14,230 nt of DNA. Origin: Halomonas sp. GTDB lineage: Bacteria; Pseudomonadota; Gammaproteobacteria; Pseudomonadales; Halomonadaceae. The position numbers were made by a program, and so were the translations under genes. This document shows positions 6,107 to 13,044 of this stretch, in pieces. The stretch spans positions 1-14,230 of the forward strand of contig PWIZ01000279.1 in assembly GCA_003560175.1 (NCBI GenBank). Direction: 5' to 3'. Position 1 is the stretch's first letter. Each line of letters starts with the position of its first letter. Below the pieces are notes generated by a model. It did no database searches. It was not told the origin of the DNA and saw only the letters and a program-made list of their open reading frames with translations.

Positions 6107-6985
6107 ATGTCGTATGCCCGCATCATCGCCCTGACATCGCTTGCTATGGTTGCGTTTGCAGGTAATTCACTGCTCTGCCGGATCGCACTCAAAGACACTA
6201 GCATCGATGCGGCGAGCTTTACTGCCATTCGGTTGATTTCCGGTGCAGTGGTTCTGTGGCTGATTGTGAAAATGCGGAGTGGCACATTTGCAGGCGGTGG
6301 CAACTGGTCGTCGGCATTTGCATTGTTTGCTTATGCTGCCGGATTTTCTTTTGCCTATGTGAGTTTGTCAGCGGCAACCGGTGCGTTGCTACTCTTTGGC
6401 GCTGTCCAGACGACAATGATCGGTTATGGCATATACGCGGGAGAACGGTTGCGGACGCTGCAGATCATTGGTTTGTTTCTCGCTCTAGCAGGACTGGTGG
6501 TCCTGTTGTTGCCGGGGCTCACGGCACCGCCACTCGTTGGCTCCGTATTGATGCTAGGGGCTGGGGTTGCATGGGGGATCTACTCCTTGCGCGGGAAAGC
6601 TGCAGGTGACCCCATCAGGGTAACAGCGGGAAATTTTCTGCGCGCCGTTCCAATCGCAGTAGTGCTGAGCTTGATAATGTTGAGCGGTTCATCACTGGAT
6701 GCTGCTGGATTCTGGTACGCAGCTTCGTCGGGTGCGCTTGCATCCGGAATAGGCTACGTCATCTGGTACACAGTATTGCCTGCACTGAAAGCCACCAGTG
6801 CTGCGACGGTGCAGCTCAGTGTTCCGGTCATTGCGGCTGCGGGCGGTGTCGTTATGCTGGGCGAGTCCATATCGTTTCGGTTTGTATTGGCGTCCATAGC
6901 TATCCTCGGTGGTATCGCACTGGTTATTCTGGAGAAAAAAAATGCTAACGACGCCCAGCAAACCGCTCCAACGGACCGTCCGTAA
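6107..6985 (+). CDS. EamA/DMT-family transporter (292 aa)
   Basis: Inner-membrane permease of the drug/metabolite transporter superfamily. Two EamA repeats of five helices each are visible: the first from about residue 5 to 137 (GNSLLCRIALKD, then IRLISGAVVLW, then AGLVVLLLPG) and the second from about 145 to 275 (MLGAGVAWGIYSLRGKAA, ending LGESISFRFVLASIAILGG). The tail after residue 275 is polar and cytoplasmic. Substrate cannot be told from sequence; relatives export amino acids or metabolites. Length is the family norm. A weak AGGA lies about ten bases before the ATG. The gene is AT-richer than its neighbours (many TTG, ATT, GCA, GTA codons), and with the mobile-element and pseudogene neighbours this suggests horizontal acquisition. 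No operon partner is visible. Confidence 0.88.
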   Translation: MSYARIIALTSLAMVAFAGNSLLCRIALKDTSIDAASFTAIRLISGAVVLWLIVKMRSGTFAGGGNWSSAFALFAYAAGFSFAYVSLSAATGALLLFGAVQTTMIGYGIYAGERLRTLQIIGLFLALAGLVVLLLPGLTAPPLVGSVLMLGAGVAWGIYSLRGKAAGDPIRVTAGNFLRAVPIAVVLSLIMLSGSSLDAAGFWYAASSGALASGIGYVIWYTVLPALKATSAATVQLSVPVIAAAGGVVMLGESISFRFVLASIAILGGIALVILEKKNANDAQQTAPTDRP

Positions 6986-7094
6986 GCGTGAGGCTGCTGA
7001 GCTAAAACATTATATATCAGGAAAATCTCAATGGCCGCTCTTGGCCCCCAGCCGCCATGCACATAGCGACAGTTTCCCGCCAGTGTCAGGAGTC

Positions 7095-7300
7095 TCACCG
7101 GGCCCTGACGCCAAGCTCGTGCAGCTTGCGAAACCACTCGTCTCGCTTCGGCTCGCTCATCGCCTCCACGCTGCCGATCAGCGTCTCGCGCACCGGCGAC
7201 AGGCCGACAAAGCCGAGGATATTGCGCTCCAGGGATGTCACGCTGTGCGCCCGGTAGAGGTGACGGTAGACCATCGCTGGCATCAGGGTGATCCTGGATA
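7095..7300 (-). pseudogene. C-terminal remnant of an NAD(P)H-dependent (flavodoxin-fold) oxidoreductase
   Basis: The last 66 or so codons of a - strand gene remain. They start near ITLMPAMVYR and run through SLERNILGFVGLSPVR to KLHELGVRA and a TGA at 7095-7097. NILGFxGxxPVR followed by a W-x-x-x-LHxLG helix is the C-terminal signature of quinone/FMN reductases related to KefF, MdaB and YwrO. The FMN-binding N-terminal two-thirds (about 130 residues) is missing, and the frame meets a TGA a few codons upstream of the homology. It is therefore a deletion remnant. A short protein from the internal ATG at 7283 would lack the cofactor site. Confidence 0.65.
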
Positions 7301-7463
7301 ATCACGCTGCAGGGTAATCAATAGAACGGTGCGCAGGGACATAGGTAATCATCGGTGTGTGGTGATTTCGTTATGCGCATAGTTGCATATCGAGTGGGTC
7401 GGGGCCTTCGTCGGCACCCTTGCCCCGGGGTGCTGGGTGGCCAACCAGTTGGGTCTCTGGTGA

Positions 7464-7480
7464 AGGGGGGCAACTCCCCT
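7464..7480 (-). terminator. Weak hairpin downstream of phaC
   Basis: AGGGG (7464-7468) and CCCCT (7476-7480) with a seven-base loop, 22 bases past the phaC stop on the - strand. The stem is short and no T-run follows, so this is only a candidate. Nothing else is recognisable in 7301-7501. Confidence 0.22.
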
Positions 7481-7501
7481 GTCTGGATGGCAAGGCTACT
7501 G

Positions 7502-9346
7502 TTAAGCCTCGTCGGCGCGCACACGGACATAGGAACCCGGGGCCTCCTCGATGGGTGGATAGTGCTCTCCACCGGGTGCGCGGGCGGGCACCTGGCCACC
7601 GCCGTGTCGCTTGACCCAGCTGCGCCATTCCGGCCACCAGGAGCCCGAGTGGTGGGTGGCCGAGGCCAGCCAGCGCTCGGGATCGCGAGGCAGACGGCCA
7701 TAGGTCCGGTAGCCATACTTCGTCGAGCCGGCCGGGTTGATGACTCCCGCGATATGACCGGAGCCGCCGAGGAGAAAGCGGGGTCGCCCGCCCAGCAGGT
7801 GCGCGCCGCGGTAACAGGACTGCCAGGGCGCGATGTGATCCTTCTCGGTCGCCACGAAGAACGCCGGAATGCGCACCTTGCTCAGATCGATGGCTTCCCC
7901 CGCCAGGGAGATACCCCCGGGTTCGGCGAGGCGGTTCTCCAGGTACATGTTGCGCAGGTAGAAGCTCTGCATGCGCCGCGGCATGCGGGTGGAGTCAGAA
8001 TTCCAGTAGAGCAGGTCGAAGGCCTGGGGGTCACGGCCGAGCAGGTAGTTGTTGATCACGAAGCCCCAGATCAGGTCGGCGGACTGCAGCAGGTTGAAGG
8101 CGTTGGAGAGATGCGTGCCCTCCAGGTAGCCGCGTTGTTCCATATGCTGTTCGATATAGCGGATCTGCTCCTCGTCGATGAACACCTCCAGCGGCCCCAC
8201 CTCGCTGAAGTCGAGCAGGGTGGTGAAGAAGGTGGCGCTCTGGACCCGCTCATCCCCCCGAGCGGCCTGATGGGCCAGGGTGCTGGCCAGCAGGGTGCCG
8301 CCGATGCAGTAGCCGATGGTGTTGAGCGTCTCCTCGCCGGCGACTTCCGCCACCACATCCATGGCCTTGAGGGTGCCCTGGGTGAGGTAGTCGTCGAAGG
8401 CCACCTCGGCATAGCGTTCGTCCGGATTGACCCAGGCGATGACGAAGACCGTCATGCCCTGTTCGACGGCCCAGCGGATGAAGGAGCGCTGCGGGGTCAG
8501 GTCCAGGATGTAGAACTTGTTGATCCAGGGCGGGACGATCAGCAGCGGCCGGCGGGCGACCTCCTCGGTGGCCGGCGCGTATTGAATGAGCTGCATCAGC
8601 TCATTCTGGTAGATGACCTTGCCCGGGGTCACCGCGATGTTTTTGCCCAGCTCCAGCCCGGCCGAATCGCTCTGCTTGATGCGCAGCAACCCCTCGCCCC
8701 GGGCCAGGTCCTCCATCAGGTTGGCCATGCCCTGCAGCAGGTTGGCGCCGCCGGTGCGCAGTGTGGCCTCGATCACCTCCGGGTTGGTGGTGGCGAAGTT
8801 GCTGGGGGCGAGGGCGTCCATCAGCTGGCGGGCGTAGAACTCGACCTTCACCCGCTCGTCGTGGTCCAGCTCCTCGGTGACCTCATGCACCCCCTTCAAC
8901 CACTGCTCGGCGGTCAGTTGGTAGGCCTGGCGGAGCATGTCGAAGAAGAGGTTCTCCTCCCAGCCCTTGCCCTTGAAGCGCTTGTCTCGCGGGGTGGGCT
9001 CGAGGACCGGTGATGGTGCCTCGCCGGACAGGCGCAGCAGGGTGTTTTTCCACAACGTCGCGTAGCCTTGCCACAGCTGCTGCTGGAGCTCCAGGGCGCG
9101 CTGCGGATGCAGCAGGAACTGCTGGCTCAGGCTGGTCATCGCCTTGGCGGCTACCGCCGGGTCGGGCAGGGTGAAGAGGTCCCCGCGCTTCTGGCGTTCG
9201 AGCCAGCCCTGCCAGGCCTGGGACGACCCGGTCGACAATCGCGCCAGGGCCTCGGCATAGCGCCGTGCCATCTCGTCGGGTGGCGTCTCGCGGGGTGGTG
9301 TCGCCTGAACGCCTGGCTTCGCTGACGACGATTTCTGGTCATTCAT
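7502..9346 (-). CDS. phaC: Class I poly(3-hydroxyalkanoate) synthase (614 aa)
   Basis: Cytosolic, granule-bound enzyme that polymerises (R)-3-hydroxyacyl-CoA into PHA. The lipase-like box is GYCIGG at 345-350 with nucleophile Cys347. The other triad members are Asp503 (ATEKDHIAPW) and His531 (GGSGHIAGVINP), at the spacing known for Ralstonia eutropha PhaC (C319/D480/H508). The N-terminal domain contains NLFFDMLRQAYQL, the segment preceding the catalytic domain in this family. The length suits class I. The start MNDQKSS at 9346 is preferred: AAGGGGCAAGG lies just upstream, while the same frame runs open to 9796 without homology. It stands alone here, with no phaA, phaB, phaR or phasin gene next to it, and is divergent from the small ORF at 9593. 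Confidence 0.95.
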   Translation of the reverse strand: MNDQKSSSAKPGVQATPPRETPPDEMARRYAEALARLSTGSSQAWQGWLERQKRGDLFTLPDPAVAAKAMTSLSQQFLLHPQRALELQQQLWQGYATLWKNTLLRLSGEAPSPVLEPTPRDKRFKGKGWEENLFFDMLRQAYQLTAEQWLKGVHEVTEELDHDERVKVEFYARQLMDALAPSNFATTNPEVIEATLRTGGANLLQGMANLMEDLARGEGLLRIKQSDSAGLELGKNIAVTPGKVIYQNELMQLIQYAPATEEVARRPLLIVPPWINKFYILDLTPQRSFIRWAVEQGMTVFVIAWVNPDERYAEVAFDDYLTQGTLKAMDVVAEVAGEETLNTIGYCIGGTLLASTLAHQAARGDERVQSATFFTTLLDFSEVGPLEVFIDEEQIRYIEQHMEQRGYLEGTHLSNAFNLLQSADLIWGFVINNYLLGRDPQAFDLLYWNSDSTRMPRRMQSFYLRNMYLENRLAEPGGISLAGEAIDLSKVRIPAFFVATEKDHIAPWQSCYRGAHLLGGRPRFLLGGSGHIAGVINPAGSTKYGYRTYGRLPRDPERWLASATHHSGSWWPEWRSWVKRHGGGQVPARAPGGEHYPPIEEAPGSYVRVRADEA

Positions 9347-9592
9347 GGCCTTGCCCCTTGGTGAGTGCTCCTCGAAAGCGGCGTCGTCCGACCCAGGGCC
9401 GGAGGCCGGCCGACAAACCATGGCCGATGCGCTGCGCTTATCTGCCGCCACTTGCCGTTTCAGTATCGTAGGGACTGGGTGAGACGCAACCGTAGCGGCT
9501 TGCCTGGGGTGTGGTCCCTTGGTGTCGGGCCCTTGGGCCGCCTTCCCGCTAGGCTTGGGGTGAAGGGGCAAGGAGTCTTCGAGGAGGCGCTC

Positions 9593-9712
9593 ATGGCCGA
9601 GGCCTACCACGGCGGCCTGCCCGAGGCGCTGCGGCGTGAGACCCTGGCCCGGCTGCCCGCCGACCTGCGCCGGGTGGTGGATACCTTCACGGCACGCTTT
9701 CTTTCCGATTGA
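9593..9712 (+). CDS. Small hypothetical protein (39 aa), divergent from phaC
   Basis: The ATG at 9593 has a strong site, GAGGAGG at 9581-9587, five bases upstream. The 39 residues start MAEAYHGGLPEALRRETLARL and end FTARFLSD, and could form two amphipathic helices. Codon third positions are almost all G or C (CTG, GCC, GAC, CGG), as in the large genes of this window, which argues that it is translated. The frame is open upstream as far as 9365, so a longer N-terminus is possible but lacks a good start. I know no family. It lies 246 bases from the phaC start on the opposite strand, so a PHA link is only positional. A 24-bp palindrome follows 42 bases after its stop. Confidence 0.5.
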   Translation: MAEAYHGGLPEALRRETLARLPADLRRVVDTFTARFLSD

Positions 9713-9754
9713 GGGAGAGGCGGGAACCCTTCCGCCGCCTGCTGCGTCCTTGTG

Positions 9755-9778
9755 GTCGCCGGGGCATGCCCCGGCGAC
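9755..9778. repeat. Perfect 24-bp palindrome
   Basis: GTCGCCGGGGCA (9755-9766) is immediately followed by its exact reverse complement (9767-9778). It lies 42 bases after the 39-residue ORF and ends 29 bases before the ATG at 9808. In RNA it would fold into a very GC-rich hairpin without a T-run; in DNA it has the symmetry of an operator. It could be an attenuator or terminator for the small ORF, or a regulator site for the 102-residue gene. Confidence 0.7.
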
Positions 9779-9807
9779 TCGCAACCTGCAGAGCACGGGA
9801 GGATGTC

Positions 9808-10116
9808 ATGATCATTGCACGCTGGTACTGTCAGGCCCGCTTTGGGCACAAGCAGGAGCTGCTTGCGAAGACCCAGGAGTGGTGGCGCACCATCGGCCGG
9901 GATATTGGCCAGACCGACTACACCATTACCACCGGCAGCATCGGCGCCGCCGAGTCGGTCGTCGCCGTGGACCTTCGGGTGGCGGACATCGCGACCCTGA
10001 GCGCCCAGTGGGACAAGCTCGCCGAGCGCTCCGACCACCGGGAGTGGGGCAAGGCGATCGAGCCCTTGGTGGTCAGCGGCTCGACCCGCTGGGAGATCTA
10101 CCGCGTGGTTGAGTGA
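9808..10116 (+). CDS. Conserved-looking 102-residue protein, possible dimeric alpha/beta-barrel domain
   Basis: The start at 9808 is set by GGGAGGA (9797-9803) four bases upstream; the frame is open from 9709 without a good site. The product starts MIIARWYCQARFGHKQELL and has the pattern strand, helix (HKQELLAKTQEWW), strand, strand, helix, ending in WEIYRVVE. That order and the length of about 100 residues resemble ferredoxin-like dimeric barrel proteins (antibiotic-biosynthesis-monooxygenase or NIPSNAP type), but I cannot name the family with certainty. It has no signal peptide or membrane segment. The gene is convergent with the PAP2 gene, 24 bases apart. Confidence 0.75.
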   Translation: MIIARWYCQARFGHKQELLAKTQEWWRTIGRDIGQTDYTITTGSIGAAESVVAVDLRVADIATLSAQWDKLAERSDHREWGKAIEPLVVSGSTRWEIYRVVE

Positions 10117-10118
10117 GG

Positions 10119-10135
10119 GAGTCGGTCTCCGGCTC
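10119..10135. terminator. Hairpin between convergent genes
   Basis: GAGTCGG (10119-10125), loop TCT, CCGGCTC (10129-10135): seven base pairs with one G-T wobble. It lies in the 24-base gap between the stop codons of the convergent 102-residue and PAP2 genes. The T-run is missing, so it is a possible bidirectional terminator only. Confidence 0.35.
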
Positions 10136-10140
10136 GACCC

Positions 10141-10677
10141 TCAGCCGAATAGCCTTAGATGGCTTATCGCAAAGGCGGTCCCAATCAGTGCGCCGGCCAC
10201 AACGTCGCTGATGTAGTGCAGCCCCAGGCCGACTCGCGACAGGGCGATTAGCAGGGTCAGCGGCATCAGCAGCGGTAGCAGCCAGGGGGCATGGGCAGCG
10301 GTCAGTACACAGAACATGACTGCATGCATGGTGTGGCCGCTGGGGAAGCTGTAACGATCGCGGGCGGGCTCGCCGCAGCGAATGCCGAAGGTGATGAAAG
10401 GCCGCTCACGACACAGTCGTGTCTTGATCAGCCGATACAGAAGTACGGCGACCAGCGCCGTTGCCGAGTACTGCAGCAGGTAACTCATGCCCTCGCGGCC
10501 GTGAAGCCTGGGTTGTGCGATGATCAGCACCACCCAGGCGGGCCAATCGCCAAGCTTGCTGGCCAGGCGCAGGGTGGTAAACCAGGGGCGGTGGCGACAG
10601 AGGCTGGTGAAGCGCTGGCAGAGCTGCCATTCCAGCAGGTCGAGTCGGTCAAATACCGCAGGAGTACGTGGTGGCAT
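10141..10677 (-). CDS. PAP2-family membrane phosphatase (178 aa)
   Basis: Integral-membrane phosphatase of the type 2 phosphatidic acid phosphatase family. All three signature motifs are present: K-x6-RP (Lys85 to Pro93), PSGH (112-115) and SR-x5-H-x3-D (Ser147, Arg148, His154, Asp158). His115 and His154 are the expected catalytic residues. Hydrophobic segments at about 45-55, 68-84, 117-145 and 155-172 fit the family. I chose the ATG at 10677 because AGGGAGA lies six bases upstream; a further ATG at 10725 would deepen the overlap with the upstream gene. It overlaps the glycosyltransferase by 29 bases, so the pair is an operon. Possible substrates are phosphatidic acid, undecaprenyl diphosphate or another lipid phosphate. 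Context with a glycosyltransferase favours supply of diacylglycerol, by inference. Confidence 0.88.
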   Translation of the reverse strand: MPPRTPAVFDRLDLLEWQLCQRFTSLCRHRPWFTTLRLASKLGDWPAWVVLIIAQPRLHGREGMSYLLQYSATALVAVLLYRLIKTRLCRERPFITFGIRCGEPARDRYSFPSGHTMHAVMFCVLTAAHAPWLLPLLMPLTLLIALSRVGLGLHYISDVVAGALIGTAFAISHLRLFG

Positions 10678-11815
10678 GGGGAGTCTCCCTGGCGTGTTCG
10701 AGCACTGACAGAAAACGATCGGCAATGGCCGACCAGCGGCACGTCAGGGCCCTCTGGCGAGCGGCTCGGCCCAGGCGTGCGTAGCGTGCGGGATGTTGGC
10801 ACAGGGTGGCGGCAGCCTGACGGAAGCTTTCGTCATCGCCGGCGGTGATGGTCATGCCGCTGACGTTGCTGTCGATCAGTTCGGCAGCCGCCGCATGGCG
10901 ATAGGCGAGCACGGCAAGGCCGCTGGCCATGGCTTCCATCACCACGTTCCCCCAGGTCTCCGAGAGCGAGGGGAACACGAAAATATCGGCGCTGGCGTAC
11001 TGGCGTGACAGCGTCTCGGCAGGCAGAAAGCCGGTAAAATGTGCCTCGGGGAGCGCTTGCTCCAGCGCCTTTCGTCCGGGGCCGTCGCCGACGATCACAA
11101 GCGCCATATCGGGCCGCGCCTGGCGCATGGCTATGAAGCTCTCCTGCAGCAGCGTGAGGTTTTTTTCACAGGCCAGGCGCCCCGCGTAGAGTGCGACTGG
11201 ACTATGTTGGTCAACTCCCCATTGGCGCCGCAGGGCAGGATCGCGGTGGGTGGGCGAGAAGCGCTGGCCGTCGATACCTCGTCCCATCACCGCCAGGCGC
11301 TGAAAGCCCTGTTGGCCTAGCGCGTCGGCCTGCAGACGGGTGGGGATCAGCGTGGCCGCGCAGCCGTTGTGGAAGTGGCGTAGCGTGGCGCGCATGACGG
11401 GCGCCAGCCAGGGGACTCGATAGTCGTGGCAGTAGTGGTCGAAGTTGGTGTGCCAGCCGGCGACGACGGGAATCGACAGGCGCCGAGCCGCCCGCCTGGC
11501 CGACCAGCCGAGTGGGCCCTGGGTGGCCAGGTAGACCACATCGGGACGCTGCTTCTGCCACAGGCGCTGAATGCGGCGCGTCGCCGGAAGGCCGAAGCGC
11601 ACCTCTGAATAGCCGGGCAGCGGTACCCCGCCTACCTGCAGTTCGGCCTGCATGCCGGGGGCTCGATGTTGGCCCGGGATTGGTCGGCGGGGCTGGGGCC
11701 GCACCAGCTGCAGTGCGACCCCCCGCTCCTGCAGCTCCCGGCTCAGCTGATTCAGGGTGTGGGCGACACCGTTGATATCGGGGGACCAGGTCTCGCTGAC
11801 CAGACAGATACGCAT
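10649..11815 (-). CDS. Family 4 glycosyltransferase (GT-B fold, 388 aa)
   Basis: Retaining GT4 glycosyltransferase. The N-terminal acceptor domain starts MRICLVSETWSPDINGVAHT, with the typical DINGV loop. The C-terminal donor domain has the phosphate-binding pair Arg213 and Lys218 in AGRLACEKN, VGDGPGR (242-248), and the E-x7-E signature Glu286/Glu294 in SETWGNVVMEAMASG. Overall it resembles lipid glycosyltransferases such as SqdX, MgtA/PimB and bacterial diacylglycerol glycosyltransferases. Which sugar and lipid it uses cannot be read from the sequence. It probably works on the inner face of the cytoplasmic membrane. Its stop overlaps the PAP2 start, and candidate Pho boxes lie 59-98 bases upstream of the ATG. 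The remnant at 3615-3659 encodes a related N-terminus. Confidence 0.9.
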   Translation of the reverse strand: MRICLVSETWSPDINGVAHTLNQLSRELQERGVALQLVRPQPRRPIPGQHRAPGMQAELQVGGVPLPGYSEVRFGLPATRRIQRLWQKQRPDVVYLATQGPLGWSARRAARRLSIPVVAGWHTNFDHYCHDYRVPWLAPVMRATLRHFHNGCAATLIPTRLQADALGQQGFQRLAVMGRGIDGQRFSPTHRDPALRRQWGVDQHSPVALYAGRLACEKNLTLLQESFIAMRQARPDMALVIVGDGPGRKALEQALPEAHFTGFLPAETLSRQYASADIFVFPSLSETWGNVVMEAMASGLAVLAYRHAAAAELIDSNVSGMTITAGDDESFRQAAATLCQHPARYARLGRAARQRALTCRWSAIADRFLSVLEHARETPHATTYSCGI

Positions 11816-12200
11816 GAGCTTCTCGTCGTTACCGACCCTTGAGGGCGCTTGCTGATGATATTGCCGTCAGGCGATGACGTGTCGGCGACAGTGGAGTGAT
11901 GAAATCGTGACAGCGGTTGCTGGAGAGCGGCCGCCGAGGTGACGAATTGCTGAGGCGTTAGTGGATAGGCCCTTAGCCGGCAATCGGCAGCCGCTTGAGG
12001 CTGAGTACTGTCAGCGTCACCAGCGGCGTGACGTCCCAGTTACGCGTTCGTGACCCGACGACGGGCTCATTCTGGTAGCGCCGGGGTCGTGAGTGGTAAT
12101 TTGAAGGAACCTGATATCAGACAAGCGAGCAACCGACGTCCCGGTGGTCAGGGAAAGGTTTTCTGAGAAGGCGTCGAGAGATAGCGGCGAGAGGTGGTGA
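11816..12200. other. Divergent intergenic region between glycosyltransferase and sirtuin
   Basis: These 385 bases separate two divergently transcribed genes and must hold both promoters. Apart from the Pho-box-like array, I see short dyads: CAGCC/GGCTG around 11990-12003 and CGTCAC/GTGACG at 12015-12033. No RNA gene or convincing coding sequence is present. The sirtuin ribosome binding site GAGGTG lies just before its ATG. Confidence 0.45.
11874..11913 (-). promoter_or_regulatory. Candidate PhoB-binding array (11-bp-phased Pho-box-like repeats)
   Basis: On the - strand, four heptamers occur at exact 11-base steps: CTGTCAC (11907-11913), TCATCAC (11896-11902), CTGTCGC (11885-11891) and ACGTCAT (11874-11880). 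The PhoB half-site is CTGTCAT repeated every 11 bases. The units match it at 6, 3, 5 and 5 of 7 positions. The array ends 58 bases before the glycosyltransferase ATG, and an AATAT-rich patch that could serve as a -10 region lies near 11857-11863. The phasing is seen; PhoB control is inferred. Confidence 0.35.
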
Positions 12201-12938
12201 ATGGCGAAGCAGCGAGCTCCACACCTGGTGGTGTTTACCGGAGCGGGGATCAGTGCCGAGAGCGGTATCCAGACCTTCCGGGCCGAGGACGGCCTGTGGG
12301 CCAATCATCCGGTGGAGGAGGTGGCCACGCCCCGCGCCTGGCGGCGGGATCCGGAGAAGGTGCTGGCGTTCTACAACCAGCGTCGCGATCAGGTGCGTCG
12401 TGCCCGCCCCAATGCCGCCCACAAGGCGCTGGCGGCGCTCGAGAAGCAGGGCTTCCGGGTCAGCATCGTCACCCAGAACATCGACGATCTCCATGAGCGG
12501 GCCGGCTCCCGCCAGGTGTTGCACCTGCACGGCGAGATCCTCAAGGCCCGCTCCACGGTGGACCGTCGCATGCACTATCCGCTGCCCCGTGGCGGCATCG
12601 AGCTGGGCGACATCTGCGACAAGGGTAGCCAGCTCAGGCCCGACGTGGTCTGGTTCGGCGAGGAGGTGCCCCACTTCCTGGATGCCTGTGAGCTGGTCAG
12701 CGAGGCGGACCTGCTGCTGGTGGTGGGCACGTCGCTGGCCGTGATGCCGGCGGCTTCACTGCTGCAGTATGCGCCGCTGGATGCCCCCTGCGTGCTGGTG
12801 GACCCGGAAGCGGAGCTGCTGGCGCCGCCGGGCGTGACCCGGCTCAGCCAGCCGGCTGGCAAGGGGGTGACGGCGCTGGTGCGCCACTGGAAACGCGAGG
12901 GGCGGCTCTGGGTGCCGGAGATGGTCCTCGAGTCGTGA
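12201..12938 (+). CDS. Sirtuin NAD-dependent protein deacylase lacking zinc-ribbon cysteines (245 aa)
   Basis: Sir2-family enzyme that removes acyl groups from lysines using NAD+. Signature motifs are GAGISAESGIQTFR (14-27), TQNIDDLHERAGS (91-103) with catalytic His110 in LHLHGE, and VVGTSLAVMPAASL (174-187). Tyr58 and Arg61 (YNQR) match the Y-x-x-R pair that recognises succinyl/malonyl lysine in SIRT5 and CobB. The small domain between HGE (110) and WFGE (151) has only Cys139 where most sirtuins have four zinc-binding cysteines, so it probably does not bind zinc there. A subgroup of bacterial sirtuins with the KARSTVD...GSQLRP type of insert is known. The start is supported by GAGGTG upstream. 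It probably regulates metabolic enzymes in the cytosol. Confidence 0.93.
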   Translation: MAKQRAPHLVVFTGAGISAESGIQTFRAEDGLWANHPVEEVATPRAWRRDPEKVLAFYNQRRDQVRRARPNAAHKALAALEKQGFRVSIVTQNIDDLHERAGSRQVLHLHGEILKARSTVDRRMHYPLPRGGIELGDICDKGSQLRPDVVWFGEEVPHFLDACELVSEADLLLVVGTSLAVMPAASLLQYAPLDAPCVLVDPEAELLAPPGVTRLSQPAGKGVTALVRHWKREGRLWVPEMVLES

Positions 12939-13005
12939 GGACCGAGGTCTGAGTGGCCAGGGCAAGCAGCGACGGCCGGCGCGATGTTCCGGGCTGAGCC
13001 CATGT

Positions 13006-13011
13006 TAGAAT
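13006..13011 (+). promoter_or_regulatory. Candidate -10 box for the DTW-domain gene
   Basis: TAGAAT at 13006-13011 differs from TATAAT at one position and stands in an AT-rich patch 33 bases before the ATG at 13045, in an otherwise GC-rich 106-base gap. No good -35 hexamer lies 16-18 bases upstream, so confidence is limited. Confidence 0.35.
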
Positions 13012-13044
13012 ATCGCTCCTCTTTTGCACCCTGAACAGGCCGCC

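Noticed and set aside
7355..9013. Long open frame (552 codons) on the + strand opposite phaC
   Set aside because: Its His/Gln/Val/Leu-rich product has no recognisable motifs and is fully explained by the high-GC complement of phaC.
9447..9470. Sigma-54-like GG-N10-GC spacing upstream of phaC on the - strand
   Set aside because: Apart from the GG and GC the consensus bases do not match (AAGC rather than TTGC).
9347..9796. A 150-residue N-terminal extension of PhaC
   Set aside because: The frame is open but low in homology, and MNDQKSS at 9346 has a ribosome binding site and normal class I length.
11973..12075. Possible C-terminal tail of a - strand protein ending SLKRLPIAG
   Set aside because: About 34 codons look protein-like, but there is no family I can name and no upstream continuation, since the sirtuin gene occupies the other strand nearby.
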